Assembly (NCBI RefSeq): GCF_900113835.1
Contig: NZ_FOQV01000012.1
Coordinates: 1-64,000, forward strand
DNA: 64,000 nt
DNA from: Allobosea sp. OK403
GTDB taxonomy: Bacteria; Pseudomonadota; Alphaproteobacteria; Rhizobiales; Beijerinckiaceae
Direction: 5' to 3'
Shown here: piece by piece, positions 25,488-34,526 of the stretch
How positions within the stretch are numbered: the first letter of the stretch is position 1
How the letters are laid out: each line of letters starts with the position of its first letter
Translations under genes and position numbers: made by a program
Notes under the pieces: model-generated
Databases searched by the model: none
What the model was told of the DNA's origin: nothing
What the model saw: only the letters and a program-made list of their open reading frames with translations

Positions 25488-26558
25488 ATGCCCAACCTTG
25501 CGATGACGAAAGGCAAGCGCTTGCATCAGGATACCGCCGATCTGAAGAGCCTGGCCCTTGCGCTCGGCCTCTCGCAATCGACCATCAGCCGTGCCCTGCG
25601 CGCGCATCCCGGCATCCCCGAAGCGACGCGCCGCCGCGTGATCGCGGCGGCGGAGGCGGCGGGCTATCGTCCCAATGCGCGTGCGCGCGGCCTCGCGACG
25701 GGCCGGACGGAGACCATCGGCCTGGTCTTCCCGCTGCAGCGCCTCCAGCTCCCGGAAACGAACTTCGTCGATGTCCTGGCTGGAATCTCGACGGCCGTCA
25801 CCGCGCGCAACTACAACCTGCTGCTGTCGCCTTTCGAGGATGACGAGGCCAGCGTCCTGCGCAAGCTCGCCTCGTCCAAATCGGTCGACGGCGTGATCAT
25901 CACCCGCCCCCTGGTCAGGGATCCGCGCATCGCCCTGCTCAATGCGTTGCGCCTGCCCTTCGTGGTCCATGGCCGCACGGAGGCGCAGGAGCCTTTCTCC
26001 TTCGTCGACACCGACAACGACAACGCCTTCGAGCGGTTGACGGACCTGCTGCTCGATTACGGCCATCGCCGCATCGTCGTGATCAACGGCCTCGCCCAGT
26101 TTCGCTATGTCGCCGCCAGGGCTGCCGCTTTCGAGCGCGCTTTCGCCGCGCGTGGGCTTGCCCCGCCGCCCGGCGCCATCGAGTTCGTCTCCATGACCGA
26201 GGCGACCGGCTACGAGACCGCGATGCGGCGGCTGGGCGATCCCGCGCCGCCCACGGCCTTTCTGTGCGGCTCGGTGTTTCAGGCGCGCGGCGTCTATCGC
26301 GCGCTCGCCCAGCACGGGCTGGTGGTCGGGCGCGATATCTCCGTCGCCTGCCATGATGATGGCGTCAGGGGTTGCAGCGCCATGGATCTCTCGCCGCCGC
26401 TCACCGCGACGGCGACGTCGATCCGGGGCGCCGGCGAAGAGATCGCGCTGATCCTGATCGACCTGATCGAGGGCAAGGCGGCCGCACCTGTGCAGAAAAT
26501 CCTGCCCTTCGAGCTCGTCCTGCGCAATTCGGTCGGGCTTGCGAAGCCTGGCGCGTGA
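25488..26558 (+). CDS. LacI-family transcriptional regulator
   Basis: 356 residues. The HTH is at about 18-45 (DLKSLALALGLSQSTISRAL) with the hinge helix AAEAAGYRPNARARGLATG after it, then a periplasmic-binding-protein-like sensor domain (IGLVFPLQ onward). It is divergent from the binding-protein gene. It may start at Met1 (25488) or Met6 (25503). The operator GCAAGCGCTTGC at 25513 falls inside the first codons of this gene, so autoregulation is likely. The ligand is probably the imported compound or its breakdown product. Confidence 0.92.
   Translation: MPNLAMTKGKRLHQDTADLKSLALALGLSQSTISRALRAHPGIPEATRRRVIAAAEAAGYRPNARARGLATGRTETIGLVFPLQRLQLPETNFVDVLAGISTAVTARNYNLLLSPFEDDEASVLRKLASSKSVDGVIITRPLVRDPRIALLNALRLPFVVHGRTEAQEPFSFVDTDNDNAFERLTDLLLDYGHRRIVVINGLAQFRYVAARAAAFERAFAARGLAPPPGAIEFVSMTEATGYETAMRRLGDPAPPTAFLCGSVFQARGVYRALAQHGLVVGRDISVACHDDGVRGCSAMDLSPPLTATATSIRGAGEEIALILIDLIEGKAAAPVQKILPFELVLRNSVGLAKPGA
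25513..25524. promoter_or_regulatory. LacI-family operator 2, inside the lacI-type coding region
   Basis: GCAAGCGCTTGC, identical to operator 1, centre-to-centre distance 118 bp. It encodes residues 9-13 of the regulator. The pair could support looping between the two divergent genes. Confidence 0.75.
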
Positions 26559-26693
26559 CAGGCGTGCAGGCCGGCCTGGGTGGGAACAGGGTTATCTCTT
26601 CAACCTGCTTTTCAGGGAGCGGTCTCCTCGCCGGCAGGTCAGCCCAGGCTACCGCCAGAGCAATTTCCGATCGAGCTGGATCGTTCGATTGTT

Positions 26694-26794
26694 CTAGTGG
26701 ATCGAATCGGACGCTTGGTACCCGCCAGAGCGTCCTCACGGCTCGGTGACGAGCGGCGCGGTCCTACCCCGTTTGCAGACGCTCGGAAGGTCGC
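26694..26794 (+). repeat. 101-bp direct repeat, copy 1
   Basis: Begins CTAGTGGATCGAATCGGACG and ends CGGAAGGTCGC. It differs from 28755-28855 at 5 of 101 positions. The two copies bracket about 2 kb with the IMPase and HAD genes. Confidence 0.9.
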
Positions 26795-26836
26795 CGGTGG
26801 GTGGCTTTCAGGCATCCGCCCTGCGCTCGATAACGC

Positions 26837-27628
26837 TCACGCCAACTGCGCCATCAGTTCCTGAAAGATGGAGGGAGCACTGAATACGACTTCGCCTCCA
26901 AAGAGATCGACCGGAACGTTGATCGGAACGGCCTCAAGATTGCCCCGCTGCGCTCCAGCTTCGGTCGCGATGAGGCCTGCTGCTGCGACGTCCCATGCAA
27001 ACAGAGTCTCGGTATGGGCGTCTAAACGTCCCATTGCGACGTAGGCAATGTCGAGCACGGGCGAAGCGGAGCGGCGAATATCCTGGCAGCTCTCCAAGAG
27101 CGCTCTGACGCGTCGCAACGGCTTCTCGATATCGGATTTGTCATGGGGAAAGCCGGTGCTGACCACGGACCTGATGAGCCCATTCGGCGAAGATGGGCTG
27201 ATGATCGTGCCATTGAGGGTCGCGCCACCATGTTTCGTCGCCACGAAAGTCTCAGCTAGTGCCGGTGCATGGACGCATCCTGCCACGACCACGCCGTCGA
27301 GCGCAAAAGCGACGGAGATCCCAAAATAGGGGTGGCCTCTGACGTAGTTTGCTGTGCCATCGATTGGGTCAATGATCCACAATGGACCAGAGTAGTCGAA
27401 GCTATGGGTTTGGGCGCCTTCTTCTGAAAGGATGCGGTGATCCGGAAATGCGGTGCGTATAGCTGCCGAGATGACGCGATCTGCTTCGAGGTCGGCTGCG
27501 CTGACCACGTCAGTTTTGCCCTTGTCACGCACGTCTTGTTGATAAGAATTCCAATGCCTTACGACCGCATGACCAGCATCAATTGCTGCCTTTTGCGCAA
27601 CCGCTTTGACACTATCGATATCAATCAA
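26837..27628 (-). CDS. Inositol monophosphatase family protein
   Basis: 263 residues. Metal-binding motifs are present: LSEEGA (Glu69/Glu70) and IIDPIDGTANY (Asp87, Asp90, Gly91, Thr92), with WDVAAAGLIATEAG in the C-terminal half. It dephosphorylates inositol phosphate or a related sugar or nucleotide phosphate (SuhB/HisN/CysQ group). The first codon in frame is TTG at 27628, with a poor ribosome site, so the true start is uncertain. The DNA looks less GC-rich than its surroundings, and the gene lies between the 101-bp direct repeats, which hints at acquisition. Confidence 0.85.
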   Translation of the reverse strand: MIDIDSVKAVAQKAAIDAGHAVVRHWNSYQQDVRDKGKTDVVSAADLEADRVISAAIRTAFPDHRILSEEGAQTHSFDYSGPLWIIDPIDGTANYVRGHPYFGISVAFALDGVVVAGCVHAPALAETFVATKHGGATLNGTIISPSSPNGLIRSVVSTGFPHDKSDIEKPLRRVRALLESCQDIRRSASPVLDIAYVAMGRLDAHTETLFAWDVAAAGLIATEAGAQRGNLEAVPINVPVDLFGGEVVFSAPSIFQELMAQLA

Positions 27629-27836
27629 GTTCGTCGCCTGTCCGTTAGCAACGCGGCGCCCCGCTCATGCTGCCTAACGAGCAAGCGCTTGGTCTGCAAT
27701 GGGTCGAACTTCCCCGTTGGCGGCTTTCCAGAGAGTGGACACTCGGCGCGGACCACCGCGCTGCCATAGCCAAGGTTAGCGGATTGACGCAGGCTATCTA
27801 CGTCTATCGCTCTCGCCTTCGGAGGAAGTTATTGCG

Positions 27837-28562
27837 ATGCGGTTGCCGAAGGCTATTCTTCTCGATCTCGACGATACGATCATTACAGAAGGTGATCGGC
27901 TGGCCATTCTGTTGGAAGTGGCTGAGGAGTTCGCCGCGGCATTGAAGCCGCATCCCCCGTCCGATGTCGCCGATCGGCTCGATGCCGCATTGCAGGCTTT
28001 TTGGTCAAGCACATCGAGCGCAAAGGCAGCGCGATTGGGAAAGGCCGGGTTCGGAATACGACAGGCCAGGGAATCGATCATTGCCCAGACGTTCCAGATT
28101 CTGGGCCTGACGGGTATGCCCGACATTGCGGTTCAGTTTTGCCATCGTTTCTCTGATCTCCGGGCAAGAAATACGGGGATATTCCCAGGAGCAAGAGAAA
28201 CCATAGAAAGTCTCAAAGCCGCAGGCGTGCTGTTGGCGCTCGTTACGAATGGCGCGACTGACATACAGCGAGCCAAAATCGCCCGCTTCAATCTCGCCGT
28301 TCTGTTCAACCATATCCAAATCGAAGGCGAGCACGGCTTCGGCAAACCCGAAGAAATAGCCTACATGCATGCCATGCAGGTCCTTGAGGTTGAGCCGAGC
28401 GAAACATGGATGGTAGGCGACAATCTCGAATGGGAAGTAGCGGCTCCTCAGCGCCTCGGCATTTATGGCATTTGGCACGACCATCTTCGCCGCGGCCTGC
28501 CTGCGGGAAACGAAATCCGCCCTGATCGCATCATCACACACTTGGCGGAACTTCTGCGGTAG
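27837..28562 (+). CDS. HAD-superfamily hydrolase
   Basis: 241 residues with a strong GGAGGAAG eight bases before the ATG. HAD motif I is LLDLDDT with Asp10 and Asp12, motif II is LVTNGA near 140, the Lys of motif III is in FGKPEEIAY and motif IV is WMVGDNLEWEV. A helical cap lies between motifs I and II, as in subfamily IA phosphatases. It is divergent from the IMPase; both are phosphatases and could act in one small pathway. Substrate unknown. Confidence 0.87.
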   Translation: MRLPKAILLDLDDTIITEGDRLAILLEVAEEFAAALKPHPPSDVADRLDAALQAFWSSTSSAKAARLGKAGFGIRQARESIIAQTFQILGLTGMPDIAVQFCHRFSDLRARNTGIFPGARETIESLKAAGVLLALVTNGATDIQRAKIARFNLAVLFNHIQIEGEHGFGKPEEIAYMHAMQVLEVEPSETWMVGDNLEWEVAAPQRLGIYGIWHDHLRRGLPAGNEIRPDRIITHLAELLR

Positions 28563-28599
28563 GGCCTGTGTCCCGGATGGGGTGTAGGCCCGTAAGCGA

Positions 28600-28754
28600 C
28601 GCCTCGGGAAAAGGCCATAAGGCAGATTGTTCGCGGTCAAACGTCGCTCTCGCGGCGGCAATATCGCTCACGTGATCACGCAGCGAATAGCCGGCCATCG
28701 GGGCATCGCTGAGGCCACGGCCACGAAGCGTAATCGCCACGCATCTCCTGCGCG
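28600..28754 (-). pseudogene. Alpha/beta hydrolase remnant
   Basis: The minus strand reads RRRCVAITLRGRGLSDAPMA then GYSLRDHVSDIAAARATF, the region around the first conserved loop of alpha/beta hydrolases (VAxDLRGxGxSD). The N-terminus is cut by the direct repeat at 28755, and the nucleophile elbow and C-terminus are missing. Confidence 0.6.
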
Positions 28755-28855
28755 CTAGTGGATTGAATCGGACGCTTGGTACCCGCCAGAGCGTCCTCAC
28801 GGCTCGGGGAAGAGCGGCGCGGTCCTACCCCGTTTGCAGACGTTAGGAAGGTCGC
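28755..28855 (+). repeat. 101-bp direct repeat, copy 2
   Basis: Same orientation as 26694-26794, 96 of 101 positions equal. It cuts off the alpha/beta hydrolase remnant, so it probably arrived later than that gene. Confidence 0.9.
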
Positions 28856-28886
28856 TGGAAAGTGAGAAGCGGACCCGATGCGAGGG

Positions 28887-29175
28887 TCAGCGATCGAAGC
28901 GCAGCCGGAGAACCCCGTAAACGAGTAGCCCACCGCACACCATCGTCCCAAACAGGTAAGGGCCATGAAGGACCGCCGCGCGACCGACAGTAGGCTCTAG
29001 CAAGGAGACCAAGGCACCCGCGCCGAGGGCACCGAACGGCATCGCTCCCCATGCGAAGAACCGATAGGCCGAGTTGATCCGACCGAGCAGGTCGTCCGGG
29101 ATCAGGCGCGGTCTGAAATCTGGCGCGAAGTGGCCGGCATTGTCACCGAACTGAACGCCGACAAAAGATGACAGG
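28887..29175 (-). pseudogene. MFS transporter remnant, C-terminal end
   Basis: The minus strand reads PDDLLGRINSAYRFFAWGAM then PFGALGAGALVSLLEP and, after a final hydrophobic segment (GTMVCGGLLVYGVLRL), stops at 28887. This is the last cytoplasmic loop and final helices of an MFS exporter. The upstream nine or ten helices are missing; the frame fails beyond about 29175. Confidence 0.65.
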
Positions 29176-29240
29176 CCATTCTAGCGGCAGGACAATACTC
29201 AACCTCGCCTCGGGAGCGTCAAGCCGAAGGCCGTGGGCTC

Positions 29241-29282
29241 GATGTCCGCTTTCCGGCGACCGCTTGACGTCAGCTTCCGCGC
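29241..29282 (+). repeat. Dispersed 45-bp repeat copy
   Basis: GATGTCCGCTTTCCGGCGAC then TTGACGTCAGCTTCCGCGC; the second unit lacks the TGG of the consensus. Confidence 0.7.
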
Positions 29283-29538
29283 AGTCCGTTTGGCATCGCG
29301 TTCGATCCATCCGTATGACGCCGATTCCGGCTCTTCGCGACATGCGGGTTTCGGGTGTGCGTGAGGGACCGGCGCGGAGGAAGGTGGACCGCTTGCCGAA
29401 TATCGCACTGGAGCTCGACGAAGCTGTACCGGCACGCTCTTGTCTCGGCACAAATTTTAGCATCATGCTCGTGCCTCGGCTCGTAACCGGCAGGCAAGCG
29501 TCCTGCTCACGACGCCTTGCTTGGGGGCCGGGTCGCGA

Positions 29539-30582
29539 ATGGTTTCGGTAGAACTCAAAGCCGTCTCGAAGAGCTGGGGCGGGGCCGCCGCCGTCGATGA
29601 CGTCAGCTTCACCGTCGAGGGCGGCAAGCTCGTGGCACTGCTCGGCCCGTCCGGCTGCGGCAAGTCGACCACGCTGAGGCTGATCGCGGGGCTGGAGGAC
29701 AGCAGCAATGGTTCGATCGCGATTGGCGGGCGCGACGTCACCCGCGCGGCGCCCTCGCAACGTGGCATCGCCATGGTGTTCCAGAATTATGCGCTGTTCC
29801 CGCATCTGTCCGTGGCGGAGAATATCCTGTTCGGGTTGAGGGTGCGGAAGGTGTCGCGCGCGGATCGCGACGAGCGGCTCGCTCGCGCCGCCTCGATCCT
29901 GGGGCTCACCACCCTGCTCGAGCGCAAGCCCTCGCAGCTGTCCGGCGGCCAGCAGCAGCGCGTCGCGCTCGGCCGGGCGATCGTCGCGGAAGCCCCGGTC
30001 TGCCTGATGGACGAGCCGCTCTCCAATCTCGACGCACAATTGCGCGTCGAGATGCGGCGCGAGATCCGCGAGCTGCAGCAGCGCCTCGGCATCACCATGG
30101 TCTATGTCACGCATGATCAGGTCGAGGCGATGACGATGGCCGACCAGGTCGTGCTGATGCGCAACGGGCGGATCGAGCAGGATGCTCCACCCGACGAGCT
30201 CTACGAGAATCCGGCGACGATCTTCGTCGCGCGCTTCGTCGGTACGCCGCCGATGAACGTCATCCCGCTCGCCTCGGTCCTGGCGGGCGGCGGCGACACC
30301 GGCCTCTCAGCCCCCGCCCATGCCGAGCCGAGCCGGCTCGCGGTCGGCATCCGGCCCGAGATGACCGAACTCAGCGATGCCGGCATCGCGGCCGATGTCG
30401 TGGCGGTCGAGTATCTCGGCGCCGACACGCTGGTCGAGACCCGCATCGACGGCCAGCCCTTCATCGTGCGCCGGCCCGGCAAGGTCCGCGCCGCGGCGGG
30501 CGAGCGGGTGCACATCAAGTTGTCACAGGCGGCGGTGCACTGGTTCGACCTGAAGACCGAGCAAAGGCTCGTCCTCGGCTGA
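29539..30582 (+). CDS. ABC transporter ATP-binding protein, UgpC/MalK type
   Basis: 347 residues from the ATG at 29539; a TTG 18 bp upstream is in frame but unlikely. Walker A GPSGCGKST is at 36-44, the signature LSGGQ at 134-138 and Walker B CLMDEP at 155-160. The C-terminal regulatory domain (FVGTPPMNVIP, then VGIRPEMTEL) is of the MalK kind. It is first in the operon, before the binding protein and two permeases, and unlike the set at 19648 it is read on the plus strand. Confidence 0.92.
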   Translation: MVSVELKAVSKSWGGAAAVDDVSFTVEGGKLVALLGPSGCGKSTTLRLIAGLEDSSNGSIAIGGRDVTRAAPSQRGIAMVFQNYALFPHLSVAENILFGLRVRKVSRADRDERLARAASILGLTTLLERKPSQLSGGQQQRVALGRAIVAEAPVCLMDEPLSNLDAQLRVEMRREIRELQQRLGITMVYVTHDQVEAMTMADQVVLMRNGRIEQDAPPDELYENPATIFVARFVGTPPMNVIPLASVLAGGGDTGLSAPAHAEPSRLAVGIRPEMTELSDAGIAADVVAVEYLGADTLVETRIDGQPFIVRRPGKVRAAAGERVHIKLSQAAVHWFDLKTEQRLVLG

Positions 30583-30626
30583 CGACTGAACAACCAAGGC
30601 GTTCAAGACGCCGTACAAAGGGGAGT

Positions 30627-31925
30627 ATGAGAGAGATGGACAGGCGTGAATTCATTGGCGGCACCGCCGCCCTGGCCGGCTCGCTTGCGGTGGCGCAACC
30701 GGCGCTGGCCCAATCGGCCGAGCTGTCCTTCTTCTATCCGGTCGCCGTGGGTGGGCCGATCACCAAGCTGATCGACAGCTACGCCGCCGGTTTCGAGAAG
30801 GAAAACCCGACCATCAAGGTCAAGCCGATCTATGCCGGCACCTATCAGGAGACGATCGTCAAGGCGCTGACCGCGCATAAGAGCGGCACGCCGCCGGTGC
30901 TCTCGGTCCTGCTCTCGACCGACATGTTCACCCTGATCGACGAGGAAGCGATTGTTCCCTTCGACCCCTTCATCAAGACCGAGGATGACAAGAAGTGGCT
31001 GTCGGGCTTCTTTCCCGGCTTCATGGAGAACAGCCAGACGGGCGGGAAGACCTGGGGCATTCCGTTCCAGCGCTCGACGGTGGTGCTCTACTGGAACAAA
31101 GAGCTGTTCAAGGAGGCCGGGCTCGATCCCGAGAAGCCGCCGACCAATTGGGCGCAGCAACTCGAATTCGCGCAGAAGCTGACCAAGCGCGATGCTGCCG
31201 GCAACACCAGCCAGTGGGGCATCCAGATCCCGTCTTCCGGCTTCCCTTATTGGCTCTTCCAGGGGCTGACCACGCAGGCCGGCGCCATTCTCGCCAATGC
31301 GGCCGGCGACAAGACCGACTATGCCAATCCCGGCGTCGTCGAGGCGCTGCAGTACTGGGTCGACCTGGCGCAGAAGTACAAGGTCCACCCGCCCGGCATC
31401 GTCGAATGGGGCACCACGCCGCGCGACTTCTTCGAGAAGAAGGTCGCGATGATGTGGACCACCACCGGCAACCTGACCAATGTCAGGGCCAACGCCAAGT
31501 TTCCCTTCGGCGTCGGCGTGCTGCCCGCCGGCAAGAAGCCGGGCAGCCCGACCGGCGGCGGCAATTTCTATCTCTCCAAGAAGGCGAGCCCGGCCGAGCA
31601 GGAGGCCGCGTTCAAATTCGTGCGCTGGATCACCACGCCGGAGCGGGCCGCGCAATGGAGCGCCGATACCGGCTATGTCGCGGTGACGCCGGCAGCCTAC
31701 GAGACCGAGGCGATGAAGAAATACGTCGCCGATTTCCCCCAGGCCCTCGTCGCCCGCGACCAGTTGCCGACCGCCGTCGCCGAGCTCTCGACCCATGAGA
31801 ACCAGCGCGTCGCCAAGGCGCTGAATGACGGCCTGCAGGCGGTCCTCACCGGCACGAAGCAGCCGGCGCAGGCGATGGCAGACGCCCAGGCGGAAGCCGA
31901 GCGCATCCTGAAGGCCTATCGCTGA
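30627..31925 (+). CDS. ABC transporter substrate-binding protein, UgpB-like
   Basis: 432 residues. The N-terminus MDRREFIGGTAALAGSLAVA is a twin-arginine-like signal, with a likely cut after PALAQS near residue 33. The body is a family 1 solute-binding protein with TYQETIVKALTAHKSGTPP and GIPFQRSTVVLYWNKELFKEAG, both close to glycerol-3-phosphate binding proteins (UgpB). AAAGGGGAG precedes the first ATG. The presence of a phosphodiesterase and IMPase downstream fits a phosphorylated polyol ligand. Confidence 0.88.
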   Translation: MREMDRREFIGGTAALAGSLAVAQPALAQSAELSFFYPVAVGGPITKLIDSYAAGFEKENPTIKVKPIYAGTYQETIVKALTAHKSGTPPVLSVLLSTDMFTLIDEEAIVPFDPFIKTEDDKKWLSGFFPGFMENSQTGGKTWGIPFQRSTVVLYWNKELFKEAGLDPEKPPTNWAQQLEFAQKLTKRDAAGNTSQWGIQIPSSGFPYWLFQGLTTQAGAILANAAGDKTDYANPGVVEALQYWVDLAQKYKVHPPGIVEWGTTPRDFFEKKVAMMWTTTGNLTNVRANAKFPFGVGVLPAGKKPGSPTGGGNFYLSKKASPAEQEAAFKFVRWITTPERAAQWSADTGYVAVTPAAYETEAMKKYVADFPQALVARDQLPTAVAELSTHENQRVAKALNDGLQAVLTGTKQPAQAMADAQAEAERILKAYR

Positions 31926-31929
31926 GCCG

Positions 31930-32808
31930 ATGAACAACCGCGCGACCGCAACGATCCATGGCTGGCTGCTGCTGCTGCCGGCCATGGCTTGCCTGGCCCT
32001 GTTCACGCATTGGCCCGCGCTCGCGAGTTTCGTCGACAGCTTCATGTCGACCCCGCGGGCGCGCCGCCCGGCGCGTTTCGTCGGGCTCGACAATTACCAG
32101 CAGATGCTGGCCGATCCGATCTTCTGGAAGGCGATGGCGAATAATCTCTGGTTCGCCACTGGCACGATCCCGGCCTCGATCGCGCTCGCTTTGCTGATGG
32201 CGGTCTGGGTCAACGACAAGATCGCCGGCCGCACTTTGGTCCGGATGGCCTATTTCACCCCGACCATCCTGCCGATGATCGCGGTCGCCAATATCTGGCT
32301 GTTCTTCTTCACCCCGCAATACGGCCTGCTCGAGCAGATCGTCGCTGCCTTCGGCGGGCGCAGCACCAACTGGCTGGGATCGCAGGACACCGCGCTCTAC
32401 GCCGTCACCATCGTTGCGATCTGGAAGGAGGCCGGCTTCTTCATGATCTTCTACCTCGCGGCGCTGCAGGCGATCCCGCCCAGCCTCGGAGAGGCTGCGG
32501 CGATCGAGGGTGCCTCGCGCTGGACGTTCTTCCGGCGTGTCCAGTTCCCGCTCTTGATGCCGACGACACTGTTCGTGCTGATCAATGCGGTGATCAACGC
32601 CTTCCGCATGATCGACCATATCTTCGTGATGACGCGCGGCGGCCCCGACAATGCGACGACGCTGCTGCTGTTCTACATCTACCAGGTCGGCTTCGGCTTC
32701 TGGGATACGAGCTATGCGGCGGCGCTGACCTGCGTGCTCCTCTTGCTGCTCGCGCTGGTCGCCTTCGTGCAATATGGCTGGCTCGAACGCAGGACGCATT
32801 ATCAATGA
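31930..32808 (+). CDS. ABC transporter permease, UgpA type
   Basis: 292 residues with about six membrane helices from residue 10 (WLLLLPAMACLALFTHWP). The EAA loop is SLGEAAAIEGASRWTFFRRVQFP (about 178-200). It starts 4 bp after the binding-protein stop and overlaps the next permease by 4 bp, so it is fully coupled. Confidence 0.92.
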   Translation: MNNRATATIHGWLLLLPAMACLALFTHWPALASFVDSFMSTPRARRPARFVGLDNYQQMLADPIFWKAMANNLWFATGTIPASIALALLMAVWVNDKIAGRTLVRMAYFTPTILPMIAVANIWLFFFTPQYGLLEQIVAAFGGRSTNWLGSQDTALYAVTIVAIWKEAGFFMIFYLAALQAIPPSLGEAAAIEGASRWTFFRRVQFPLLMPTTLFVLINAVINAFRMIDHIFVMTRGGPDNATTLLLFYIYQVGFGFWDTSYAAALTCVLLLLLALVAFVQYGWLERRTHYQ

Positions 32809-33671
32809 GCGGCGCGCCTCAACCGCAGCCGGTGGCCACCACCCGTCCCGACCCTTATGCGCCCAAGGGCCTGGCGCTGACGCTTGAATCGACAGGCGCG
32901 ATCCTGCTCGCTCTGATCTGGGTGCTGCCCCTGGCCTATGCCGTCTGGGCCGCGATTCATCCAGCCGAGTACACGACCCGTTTCGTGCTGAGCGCGCCGC
33001 TGACGCTGGACAACTTCGCCCGCGCCTGGGCAGCCGCGCCCTTCGCACGCTATTTCCTCAACACCTTCATCCTCGTCACCATGATCCTCGCCTTCCAGCT
33101 CGTGCTGGGGACATTGGCGGCCTATGCGCTGGCGCGGCAGGATTTCTGGGGCAGGGACCTCGCCTTCGCGTTGATCCTGGCGCAGCTGATGATCATGCCG
33201 GACGCGCTGATCGTCGAGAATTACCGCACCCTCGCCAGGGTCAATCTGATCGACACCATCCCGGCCATCGCCTTGCCCTATATCGCCTCGGCCTTCGGCA
33301 TCTTCCTGCTGCGTCAGACCTTCAAGACTGTGCCCAAGGAGCTCGACGACGCGGCCCGCGTCGAGGGCGCAAGCCCGCTGCAGGTGTTGATGAAGGTCTA
33401 TGTGCCGCTCGCCAGGCCGACCTATATCGCCTACGGGCTGGTCTCGGTGAGCTATCACTGGAACAACTTCCTCTGGCCGCTGCTGGTCACCAATTCAGTG
33501 GAGTCGCGGCCGCTGACGGTCGGCCTCCAGGTCTTCTCGTCGAGCGATCAGGGCATCGACTGGGCCGTGATCTGCGCTGCGACGCTGATGACCTCGGCAC
33601 CGTTGCTGGTCGGCTTCCTGCTGTTCCAGCGCCAGTTCGTACAGAGCTTCATGCGTGCGGGAATCAAGTGA
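32805..33671 (+). CDS. ABC transporter permease, UgpE type
   Basis: 288 residues with a cytoplasmic N-terminus and about six helices (first near 28-50, GAILLALIWVLPLAYAVWA). The EAA loop is ELDDAARVEGASPLQVLMKVYVP (about 179-201). It ends in LLFQRQFVQSFMRAGIK, typical of the family. Its stop is one base before the next start. Confidence 0.92.
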   Translation: MSGAPQPQPVATTRPDPYAPKGLALTLESTGAILLALIWVLPLAYAVWAAIHPAEYTTRFVLSAPLTLDNFARAWAAAPFARYFLNTFILVTMILAFQLVLGTLAAYALARQDFWGRDLAFALILAQLMIMPDALIVENYRTLARVNLIDTIPAIALPYIASAFGIFLLRQTFKTVPKELDDAARVEGASPLQVLMKVYVPLARPTYIAYGLVSVSYHWNNFLWPLLVTNSVESRPLTVGLQVFSSSDQGIDWAVICAATLMTSAPLLVGFLLFQRQFVQSFMRAGIK

Positions 33672-33672
33672 G

Positions 33673-34509
33673 ATGCGGCTGATCACCTGGAACATTCAGT
33701 GGGCCCGCGGCATGGACAACCGCGTCGATCCGGCGCGCGTCGTCGCGCATGCCCGGCAGATGGCGGATTTCGACGTGCTCTGCCTGCAGGAGGTCGCGGA
33801 TAATTTCCCCGAGCTCGACGGCAATGACGAGACCAACCAGTTCGGCCGCTTCGCCGAATTGCTGCCGGGCTTCACCGCGATCGAGGGCATCGGCGTCGAT
33901 GTCGATGACGGCAGGGGCGGCCGCAGCCGCTTCGGCAATCTCGTGCTGACGCGCTATCCAGTCGCCCAGGCGCTGCGCCATCTCTTGCCCTGGGAGGCGG
34001 CCGAGACCCGCAACATGCCGCGCATGCTGATCGAGGCGGTGGCGCTGACCCCGCTCGGCCCGGTCCGGCTGATGACGACGCATCTCGAATACTCGTCATC
34101 GCGGCTGCGTGCCGCGCAGGTCGACGGCATTCGCGAGGCCCATCGCATGGCGTTCGCCCGCCACGCCAGGCCGCGCGAGGCCGGGCCGCACACCTACCGG
34201 ATGACGCCGAGCGCGGCGGGCGCCGTGCTGACCGGCGACTTCAACATGCGCCCGGATGATCCGGTGCTGGCGCGATTGCTGGCGCCGTTCGACGGCGGCG
34301 AGCCGCCGCTCATCGACCTCTGGGCCGCGGTGAGGGGCGAGGCGCCGCATCCGCCGACCGCGAACCTGTTCGACCAGATTTATGGCGAGCCCAGCTGCCT
34401 CGACTATGTGCTGGCGACGCCCGATCTCGCGGCGCGCGCCCGCACCGTCACCTGCGATGTCGAGACGAAAGTCTCCGATCACCAGCCGATCCTCGTCGAG
34501 TTCGACTGA
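33673..34509 (+). CDS. Endonuclease/exonuclease/phosphatase (EEP) family hydrolase
   Basis: 278 residues from the ATG at 33673, one base after the permease stop. The EEP motifs are in order: ITWNIQW (metal Asn), LCLQEV (Glu), TTHLEY (His), GDFNMRP (Asp/Asn), CLDYVLA (Asp) and SDHQPILVEF (Asp/His). With no signal peptide it acts in the cytoplasm. Operon position suggests a phosphodiesterase for the imported compound rather than a DNase. The longer in-frame start at 33655 overlaps the permease and is less likely. Confidence 0.87.
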   Translation: MRLITWNIQWARGMDNRVDPARVVAHARQMADFDVLCLQEVADNFPELDGNDETNQFGRFAELLPGFTAIEGIGVDVDDGRGGRSRFGNLVLTRYPVAQALRHLLPWEAAETRNMPRMLIEAVALTPLGPVRLMTTHLEYSSSRLRAAQVDGIREAHRMAFARHARPREAGPHTYRMTPSAAGAVLTGDFNMRPDDPVLARLLAPFDGGEPPLIDLWAAVRGEAPHPPTANLFDQIYGEPSCLDYVLATPDLAARARTVTCDVETKVSDHQPILVEFD

Positions 34510-34526
34510 TCGCCGCGCCGGGCTAC

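Larger units (their letters stand above)
28563..29538. other. Decayed region with two gene remnants and repeats
   Basis: 976 bases without an intact gene. It holds an alpha/beta hydrolase remnant (28600-28754), the second 101-bp direct repeat, an MFS transporter remnant (28887-29175) and a dispersed 45-bp repeat (29241-29282). The last 250 bases before the ABC operon must hold its promoter, but no clear -35/-10 pair is visible. Confidence 0.6.

Noticed and set aside
26401..26739. Minus-strand frame starting MRTLWRVPSVRF, also seen at 28534-28800
   Set aside because: The shared N-terminus is the 101-bp direct repeat read backwards; the two frames then diverge into unrelated sequence.
27667..27945. 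Plus-strand frame between the IMPase and HAD genes
   Set aside because: It overlaps the HAD start in another frame, is Arg/Leu-rich and has no ribosome site.
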